From IMG/VR virus record IMGVR_UViG_3300035670_000158, positions 1 through 64,000 of that record: a stretch of 64,000 bases of DNA; one strand, given 5' to 3'. Under the pieces are notes generated by a model, which had not been told where the DNA came from, ran no database searches, and was given only the letters and a program-made list of their open reading frames with translations. The DNA comes from a virus. Position 1 is the first letter of the stretch. The number at the start of each line of letters is the position of its first letter. The translations under genes and the position numbers were made by a program. Below, in pieces: positions 60,684-64,000 of the stretch.

Positions 60684-60755
60684 CCTCTGGTAGTCTATTG
60701 GTAAGGACAGGCAGACAATGCACTTGGATACTAGGTTCGATTCCTAGACAGAGGA
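60684..60755 (+). pseudogene. tRNA-like sequence lacking an anticodon stem
   Basis: 72 bases with acceptor CCTCTGG/ACAGAGG (6 of 7 pairs), T8-A9, D stem GTCT/GGAC and perfect T arm CTAGG-TTCGATT-CCTAG. The middle (60709-60730) cannot form an anticodon arm with a T33. Either a decayed tRNA or a tRNA-like RNA. Confidence 0.5.
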
Positions 60756-60759
60756 CAAC

Positions 60760-60840
<81 letters not shown>

Positions 60841-60851
60841 CAAAAACTATA

Positions 60852-61289
60852 ATGGAAACTTTATATGAAGTGCTTCATAAAGCACAGACAACATTATTTT
60901 GCTTGATGCAAAAGACTTGGGTATATCACTGGAATGTTGTGGGTAGTGAGTTCTTTCAATTGCATGAAGCATTTGGAAATCAATATGAGACTATGATTGA
61001 AGAAATTGATAGACTCACTGAACATATGAGGTACTTGAGAATGAAAGCAGTCGCACCAATTTCCATGGTTGCTGATACATCAGAAATTCCTGAAGCTACT
61101 TCTGGAGCGTCTGATAGAACCATGGTTGCTCAACTGTATAAAGACAACCAAAAACTGATTGAGGTCTTTACAGAAGCAATTGAAGCAGCAGAAAATAATA
61201 AGCAACGCTCTACTTCCAATTTACTTCAAGATCTGGTAGAATCTCATGGTAAAAATGTTTGGATGCTCAGATCATTTTTGAAAGAATGA
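60852..61289 (+). CDS. Dps-like ferritin
   Basis: 145 residues, four-helix Dps/ferritin-like fold. The ferroxidase set H26, H38, D53, E57 in YHWNVVGSEFFQLHEAFGNQ ... EEIDRLTEHM has exactly the 12-15-4 spacing of E. coli Dps (H51, H63, D78, E82). The residue matching D67 is Gly. No basic N-terminal DNA-binding tail (E. coli: 167 residues). Expected to oxidise and store iron and quench peroxide; DNA protection is less sure. Late promoter directly upstream. The next gene overlaps its stop. Confidence 0.85.
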   Translation: METLYEVLHKAQTTLFCLMQKTWVYHWNVVGSEFFQLHEAFGNQYETMIEEIDRLTEHMRYLRMKAVAPISMVADTSEIPEATSGASDRTMVAQLYKDNQKLIEVFTEAIEAAENNKQRSTSNLLQDLVESHGKNVWMLRSFLKE

Positions 61290-61486
61290 AAGACAAAAAA
61301 TTTAAAAAACTTATACAGAAACCATTGAGGTTTCATCACCAAGATATACATGAAGAACTTGATGAAATTAAAGGGATGCTAAAAAATGTTATCAGTCAGA
61401 TGCAAAGTTTGCAACAAAGAGTTGTCGAGCACGAACAAAACACAGTGCTGCGGATGCCCGAACATGACAACCGTGAGGGAGGATAA
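61286..61486 (+). CDS. small coiled-coil protein
   Basis: 66 residues from ATG 61286, overlapping the Dps stop (ATGA). Basic N-terminus (MKDKKFKKLIQKPLRFHHQD), then an amphipathic helix (LDEIKGMLKNVISQMQSLQQ). Overlaps the next gene by 101 bases, so one of the two may be mis-called. Function unknown. Confidence 0.5.
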   Translation: MKDKKFKKLIQKPLRFHHQDIHEELDEIKGMLKNVISQMQSLQQRVVEHEQNTVLRMPEHDNREGG

Positions 61487-61634
61487 AATCTCTGCGGTTG
61501 ACTTAAGTAAAGTTCTATTGCTAAATTCCGAAAAGAAGGTAAATAATCATGGAATCCTGACAAATAAGGATTTAGAATTTCAAGAGAACAGACGGAAACG
61601 CAAAGTTCGTAAACTTTACTTTGAAGAAAGATGA
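61386..61634 (+). CDS. small Cys-rich conserved protein
   Basis: 82 residues, MLSVRCKVCNKELSSTNKTQ then CCGCPN: four-Cys zinc ribbon (CxxC ... CxC). The following TVREDKISAVDLSKV is a pattern I associate with small cyanophage proteins. C-terminal basic tail RRKRKVRKLYFEER. Long overlap with the previous frame. ATGA overlap with the next gene. Confidence 0.6.
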   Translation: MLSVRCKVCNKELSSTNKTQCCGCPNMTTVREDKISAVDLSKVLLLNSEKKVNNHGILTNKDLEFQENRRKRKVRKLYFEER

Positions 61635-61858
61635 TTAACCTTCACCAACGATTCAATCATTATCTCAATACAGATAAAACAATCAATGAACAAGACGTGA
61701 ATGAGAAATTGATTAGTTATGGTTGGTTAGATAATGGTGTAGACATCACGGGATACTATCTCTTGACAGAGAACTTTGAATTGGTGTATGATATGCAAGA
61801 GAACTTCAAGCATAAGGTCCCACGGAGATCCTATGCTTGCCTCAAAACAAAAGGATAA
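61631..61858 (+). CDS. hypothetical protein
   Basis: 75 residues, MINLHQRFNHYLNTDKTINE ... SYGWLDNGVDITGYYLLTEN. Soluble, mixed alpha/beta, no motif recognised. Stop lies one base before the tRNA-Ser 5' fragment. Confidence 0.55.
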   Translation: MINLHQRFNHYLNTDKTINEQDVNEKLISYGWLDNGVDITGYYLLTENFELVYDMQENFKHKVPRRSYACLKTKG

Positions 61859-61859
61859 T

Positions 61860-61883
61860 GGAAAGGTGGTCGAGTGGTTGAAG
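61860..61883 (+). pseudogene. 5' fragment of a tRNA-Ser
   Basis: GGAAAGGTGGTCGAGTGG followed by TTGAAG is a standard tRNA-Ser 5' end (acceptor, T8-G9, D arm). The sequence then breaks off into the hairpin before HNH gene 2. No matching CCTTTCC 3' end was found downstream. Confidence 0.7.
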
Positions 61884-61920
61884 TTCTAATTTTTCTAAAT
61901 AAATTAGAACCATAAATAAT
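61883..61920 (+). promoter_or_regulatory. hairpin with late promoter core in its loop, before HNH gene 2
   Basis: Ten-pair stem GTTCTAATTT (61883-61892) / AAATTAGAAC (61901-61910). The loop TTCTAAAT plus the 3' arm give the core CTAAATAAA, and a second core CATAAATAAT (61911-61920) precedes ATG 61922. Confidence 0.72.
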
Positions 61921-61921
61921 T

Positions 61922-62311
61922 ATGCCATACAAGGATATAAAAAAGCAAAGAGAAGCGCAGCGACTCTGGGCTGAAAAACAATCTAGTGAGTTTAAAAAGG
62001 TAAAATACCAACGAGAACAAAACCACAAAAAGTTGATGGTTGAAAAACTAAATCAACTAAAATTAGAAAAAGGTTGTTGCGAATTGTGTGGTGAGTATCA
62101 TCCACCATGTTGTTTTGATTTTCATCATTTGGACAAAACAACTAAATCAAAAGAAGTATCTCAGTTAGCTGCAAAAGGATACAAATGGGACACAATCTTG
62201 ACTGAAGTTGAGAAGTGTGTTATGCTATGTGCTCCATGTCATCGTAAGATACATGCGGGACTGCTAACAATCTTGGAGAGTCAATCCGATTGGCGACGGA
62301 ACCTGTCTTGA
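61922..62311 (+). CDS. HNH homing endonuclease 2, ending inside tRNA-Ser
   Basis: 129 residues. HNH core CCELCGEYHPPCCFDFHHLD (~52-71) and KCVMLCAPCHRKIHAGLL (~99-116), aligned with HNH gene 1. Basic N-terminus (MPYKDIKKQREAQRLWAEKQ) also shared (MPYK). The last 37 bases (after HAGLLTI) are the 5' half of tRNA-Ser, and the stop codon TGA is the tRNA anticodon. The gene therefore cannot be separated from the tRNA without damaging one of them. Confidence 0.88.
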   Translation: MPYKDIKKQREAQRLWAEKQSSEFKKVKYQREQNHKKLMVEKLNQLKLEKGCCELCGEYHPPCCFDFHHLDKTTKSKEVSQLAAKGYKWDTILTEVEKCVMLCAPCHRKIHAGLLTILESQSDWRRNLS

Positions 62312-62361
62312 AAACAGTTGAGGTGTTAAAGCCCTTGGGCGTTCGACTCGCCCACTCTCCG
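62275..62361 (+). tRNA. tRNA-Ser (UGA)
   Basis: Acceptor GGAGAGT with ACTCTCC (7 pairs), D stem TCCG/CGGA, anticodon loop CTTGAAA (TGA), class II variable arm, T arm GGGCG-TTCGACT-CGCCC. Oddities: three bases instead of the usual U8-A/G9 before the D stem, and a C-T mismatch at the top of the anticodon stem. The 5' half is also HNH 2 coding sequence. Confidence 0.85.
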
Positions 62362-62362
62362 T

Positions 62363-62381
62363 TGCTTTTTTATAAAAAGCA
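62363..62381 (+). promoter_or_regulatory. spacer hairpin between tRNA-Ser and tRNA-Pro
   Basis: TGCTTTTT (62363-62370) / AAAAAGCA (62374-62381), loop TAT. Probably a processing signal or weak terminator. Confidence 0.5.
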
Positions 62382-62389
62382 TATTTCTT

Positions 62390-62463
62390 CGGGCATTAGC
62401 GCAGTTTGGTAGCGCGTTCCGTTTGGGGCGGAAAGGTCATAGGTTCAAATCCTATATGCCCGA
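62390..62463 (+). tRNA. tRNA-Pro (UGG)
   Basis: Acceptor CGGGCAT with ATGCCCG, D arm GCGC...GCGC, anticodon stem TTCCG/CGGAA around TTTGGGG (TGG), T arm ATAGG-TTCAAAT-CCTAT. Confidence 0.93.
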
Positions 62464-62490
62464 TATATAAAACAAGTAACTAAAACTCAA

Positions 62491-62673
62491 ATGTCGTTAC
62501 CAAAAAATCAAATCACAATTGATGAATTCAGATCTAATCATGAACATTACCTAGAAAGAATGCAAGCTGGAGAAACGTTTTCTTTCACAGATTTTGACCA
62601 AAATAAACATAACTTACATGAACCAGTAAACAATAAAGGAATACCGATCGATATTGAAGAGATCAAATTCTAG
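62491..62673 (+). CDS. small hypothetical protein between tRNAs
   Basis: 60 residues, MSLPKNQITIDEFRSNHEHY ... PIDIEEIKF. Short acidic protein, no motif. It lies alone between tRNA-Pro and tRNA-Met with no clear ribosome site, so it is only moderately supported. Confidence 0.45.
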   Translation: MSLPKNQITIDEFRSNHEHYLERMQAGETFSFTDFDQNKHNLHEPVNNKGIPIDIEEIKF

Positions 62674-62683
62674 TCTAGTGTTT

Positions 62684-62756
62684 GCTGGTTTAGCTATCTG
62701 GTGAAAGCGCCCGACTCATAATCGGATACAGGTGAGTTCGATCCTCACAACCAGCA
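62684..62756 (+). tRNA. tRNA-Met (CAU)
   Basis: Acceptor GCTGGTT with AACCAGC, T8-A9, anticodon loop CTCATAA (CAT), T arm GTGAG-TTCGATC-CTCAC. The anticodon stem CCCGA/TCGGA has one C-A mismatch at its top. Elongator Met, or Ile if C34 is modified; not an initiator by its stem. Confidence 0.88.
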
Positions 62757-62791
62757 TTGGAGTTGACAGCAACTCCAAATTGTCCTAAAAT
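62757..62791 (+). promoter_or_regulatory. hairpin and promoter after tRNA-Met
   Basis: TTGGAGTTG (62757-62765) / CAACTCCAA (62770-62778), loop ACAG. TTGACA (62763-62768) lies in the stem/loop, with a 17-base spacer to TAAAAT (62786-62791). Drives the gene at 62814. Confidence 0.65.
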
Positions 62792-62813
62792 GACTGGGTA
62801 AACACAAAGTCCA

Positions 62814-63026
62814 ATGTCTATTTCAGAAAAGTTTCAAAAGTACCTTCCTATTCTTGAAGAAGCTGTTGAAGGATCCGTTTTTCTTGATCTTAAAAACCCC
62901 AAACTTTATAAAAAAATTGTTCGTTATTACGCAAATGAGGGTGTAAAGTTCTATGACGATCCCAACGAAGACTATGCCACAGTGGTAGAATGTCTTGCAA
63001 ATGATCTGAAGAAGGTTGCTCGATGA
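62814..63026 (+). CDS. hypothetical protein
   Basis: 70 residues, MSISEKFQKYLPILEEAVEG ... YYANEGVKFYDDPNEDYATV. Helical and acidic, not recognised. Own promoter at 62763. ATGA overlap with the next gene. Confidence 0.6.
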   Translation: MSISEKFQKYLPILEEAVEGSVFLDLKNPKLYKKIVRYYANEGVKFYDDPNEDYATVVECLANDLKKVAR

Positions 63027-63256
63027 AACCAAATGTTCTTATGGAGCGGCACCCATACCGCTATGTGAGCACAGGAACTCTGGAAAATGGGTTCCCAGAT
63101 TACAGAATTCAAAAGTTCAATGAATGGTCAAAACGTTATTCTGACATGTATCTGTGTGACAATCAAATGCAAATTTTGACTGCCATTGAAGATTTTGAAT
63201 ATACAAAGTGGTTGGATCCAGATCCTGAAGTCGGTGCCTATAGGCATTGGACATAA
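63023..63256 (+). CDS. hypothetical protein
   Basis: 77 residues, MKPNVLMERHPYRYVSTGTL ... WLDPDPEVGAYRHWT. Aromatic-rich, soluble, not recognised. Coupled to the preceding gene. The late core at 63255 begins at its stop. Confidence 0.6.
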   Translation: MKPNVLMERHPYRYVSTGTLENGFPDYRIQKFNEWSKRYSDMYLCDNQMQILTAIEDFEYTKWLDPDPEVGAYRHWT

Positions 63257-63263
63257 TAAATAA
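63255..63263 (+). promoter_or_regulatory. late promoter core AATAAATAA
   Basis: Overlaps the stop of the 63023 gene; 23 bases before ATG 63287. Confidence 0.5.
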
Positions 63264-63286
63264 CACAGAAGATTTTCAATTCACCA

Positions 63287-63460
63287 ATGGTAACTTCAAA
63301 GTCAACAACTGGATCGTTCACATCTGAAATTGAAAAGAGACTACAATCTCTTGAAGAAAAAGCACATGCTCCCTGTGGTGGTGCTTCTGTTCCTGCAGAT
63401 TTAGCTGCTAAGTTTGAAGAACTTTGGGGTTGGTATCAATCCGTAAAATCAAAAGTTTGA
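63287..63460 (+). CDS. small hypothetical protein (57 aa)
   Basis: MVTSKSTTGSFTSEIEKRLQ ... PADLAAKFEELWGWYQSVKS. A helical Ser/Lys/Glu-rich protein; late core upstream. Its stop codon runs into the first of four hairpin elements. Function unknown. Confidence 0.5.
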   Translation: MVTSKSTTGSFTSEIEKRLQSLEEKAHAPCGGASVPADLAAKFEELWGWYQSVKSKV

Positions 63461-63489
63461 TTTCTTATTTTTTCAAAATAAGTGGCGCG
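63459..63489 (+). repeat. hairpin element R1
   Basis: Flank GATTT, stem CTTATTTT (63464-63471) / AAAATAAG (63475-63482), then TGGCGCG. First of four elements with the plan A-(T/G)-TTT-C...stem...G-TGG(C/T)G. Confidence 0.6.
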
Positions 63490-63492
63490 TCT

Positions 63493-63522
63493 GATTTCCT
63501 AGTTTGGCAAACTAGGTGGTGG
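63493..63522 (+). repeat. hairpin element R2
   Basis: Flank GATTT, stem CCTAGTTT (63498-63505) / AAACTAGG (63509-63516), loop GGC, then TGGTGG. Directly follows R1. Confidence 0.6.
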
Positions 63523-63581
63523 AGTCAATGACCCAAAGACACGGATGGTCTATAACAGCACTGGTCGGGAGAACCCCCCTT

Positions 63582-63809
63582 ATGGCAAAGTCTAATGTAT
63601 TTCGATACATTGGTAACTTTCTTCTCCTAGCAGGATACTTTTTTCTGCTCTGGGGAGATATGAAGATTGGATTATTTGTAAAATGTATAGGAAACATATT
63701 TGTTGTTCCTTTTGCAATCAAATATAAGTTTTGGGACATTCTTTTTTTATGTGGGTTTTATGCCGCGATAGAAGTTCCAAAACTAATTCAATTACTGATT
63801 GTTAAATAG
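63582..63809 (+). CDS. small polytopic membrane protein
   Basis: 75 residues from ATG 63582 (MAKSNVFRYIGNFLLLAGYF); the longer GTG frame at 63516 runs through hairpin R2. Two or three membrane helices (~9-27, ~31-49, ~53-72). Function unknown. Its stop TAG opens the flank of hairpin R3. Confidence 0.65.
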   Translation: MAKSNVFRYIGNFLLLAGYFFLLWGDMKIGLFVKCIGNIFVVPFAIKYKFWDILFLCGFYAAIEVPKLIQLLIVK

Positions 63810-63840
63810 TTTCCAATTTTTCTCAAAAATTGGTGGTGCG
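63807..63840 (+). repeat. hairpin element R3
   Basis: Flank TAGTTT, stem CCAATTTTT (63813-63821) / AAAAATTGG (63825-63833), loop CTC, then TGGTGCG. Confidence 0.6.
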
Positions 63841-63862
63841 GATGGGGAATTCTTTCTCCGCC

Positions 63863-63898
63863 TAGTTTCTTGGTTCTAGTCAAAAACCAAGTGGCGAG
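63863..63898 (+). repeat. hairpin element R4
   Basis: Flank TAGTTT, stem CTTGGTT (63869-63875) / AACCAAG (63885-63891), then TGGCGAG. 24 bases before the glycosyltransferase-like start. Confidence 0.6.
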
Positions 63899-63921
63899 CA
63901 TATTAGTTTCTTGAGTATAAG

Positions 63922-64000
63922 ATGCAAAAAGTACATTGTATTGTAATGACGCGCAATGATGATTTGATCATTGAGCATTGGATCAAAAAGCACATCAACG
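63922..64000 (+). CDS. glycosyltransferase-like protein, N-terminal part (partial)
   Basis: 26 codons before the window ends: MQKVHCIVMTRNDDLIIEHW followed by IKKHIN. The pattern (I/V)-V-x-T/V-R-N-(E/D)-(E/D)-x-(I/L)-x-E-W-I-x-(Y/K)-H is the usual start of small GT-A glycosyltransferases of the family 2/92 type. Preceded by hairpin R4. Product and substrate cannot be judged from this part. Confidence 0.5.
   Translation, partial: MQKVHCIVMTRNDDLIIEHWIKKHIN

Noticed and set aside
60420-60704. 94-codon plus-strand frame across HNH gene 1 and tRNA-Gly
   Set aside because: Runs through a tRNA gene and out of phase with a clear HNH domain; composition is not protein-like.
61860-62361. tRNA-Ser split by an intron, joining the 61860 fragment to the 62275 3' half
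   Set aside because: The downstream tRNA already has its own complete, perfectly paired 5' acceptor, while GGAAAGG pairs with ACTCTCC at only five of seven positions, and no intron core was seen.
63459-63898. CRISPR-like array
   Set aside because: Only four elements, each a hairpin with different stem sequence and uneven spacing; no identical repeats or spacers.
63807-63898. Translational bypass elements (T4 gene 60-like) because TAG precedes hairpins R3 and R4
   Set aside because: No matching take-off and landing codons and no open frame that continues after the hairpins.

Overview
This 64 kb window is a contiguous piece of a T4-like (myovirus) genome of the type that infects marine picocyanobacteria (Synechococcus/Prochlorococcus; Kyanoviridae-like). 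The evidence is the T4 core gene set recognisable from protein sequence (gp14-gp23, UvsY/UvsW, gp55, gp46/47, gp43/44/45/62, RegA, UvsX, gp41, gp61, NrdA/NrdB), combined with accessory genes typical of cyanophages (hsp20, speD, cobS, mazG, 2OG-Fe(II) oxygenases, a tRNA cluster). DNA is AT-rich and tightly packed. Nearly every gene is on the + strand, with ATGA/GTGA start-stop overlaps. I saw no photosynthesis gene, rRNA, CRISPR array or integrase here.

Layout. 1-6.1 kb: neck and packaging genes (end of gp14, gp15, gp16) and a large fibre-like protein. 6.1-10.3 kb: cyanophage-specific structural and small genes. 10.3-20.6 kb: head/tail module gp17, gp18, gp19, gp20, gp67, gp21, gp22, gp23, closed by a strong terminator. 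20.7-27.4 kb: tail-tube-like protein, UvsY, UvsW, late sigma gp55, gp47, gp46. 27.4-33.9 kb: a Pro-rich virion-like protein, a CobT-like VWA/HExxH protein, SpeD and CobS. 33.9-45.5 kb: replication block gp45, gp44, (inserted small gene, oxygenase, D12 methylase), gp62, RegA, oxygenase, Hsp20, gp43, UvsX, gp41, MazG. 45.5-51.7 kb: late genes, including a capsid-targeted nucleotidyltransferase. 51.7-57.5 kb: gp61, NrdA, oxygenase, NrdB and a PD-(D/E)XK nuclease. 57.5-59.9 kb: a probable lysis/envelope cluster (C39-like peptidase, frame-shifted GH24 lysozyme, minus-strand membrane protein, RlpA-like protein, N-anchored helical protein). 59.9-62.8 kb: seven tRNAs (Arg-UCU, Leu-UAG, Gly-UCC, Val-UAC, Ser-UGA, Pro-UGG, Met-CAU) mixed with two HNH endonuclease genes, a Dps-like ferritin and tRNA fragments. 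62.8-64 kb: small genes, a run of hairpins and the start of a glycosyltransferase-like gene.

Regulation visible in the sequence. T4-type late promoter cores (TATAAATA, CTAAATA, AATAAATA) precede most virion genes, and the window encodes the gp55 late sigma that should read them. Sigma70-like promoters (TTGACA-N16/18-TATAAT, often with an extended TGC before the -10) precede gp55, gp61, the 39.5 kb operon, the RlpA gene and the tRNA cluster. Several of these have their -35 box inside a hairpin or terminator. Several late promoters sit in the loop or 5' arm of a hairpin directly upstream of a start codon. Read-through RNA would fold there, while RNA starting at the late promoter would not.

Most notable candidates. 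(1) A textbook -1 ribosomal frameshift signal (A AAA AAG, 5-nt spacer, stem-loop) that would fuse a C39-like peptidase to a start-less GH24 lysozyme. (2) Two HNH genes whose 3' ends run into downstream tRNA genes; one stop codon is the tRNA-Ser anticodon itself, and a displaced tRNA-Ser 5' fragment lies upstream. (3) Hairpin/late-promoter switches. (4) Two proteins with T4-like capsid-targeting leaders, one a nucleotidyltransferase. (5) Four hairpins with conserved flanks and differing but complementary stems at 63.46-63.90 kb.
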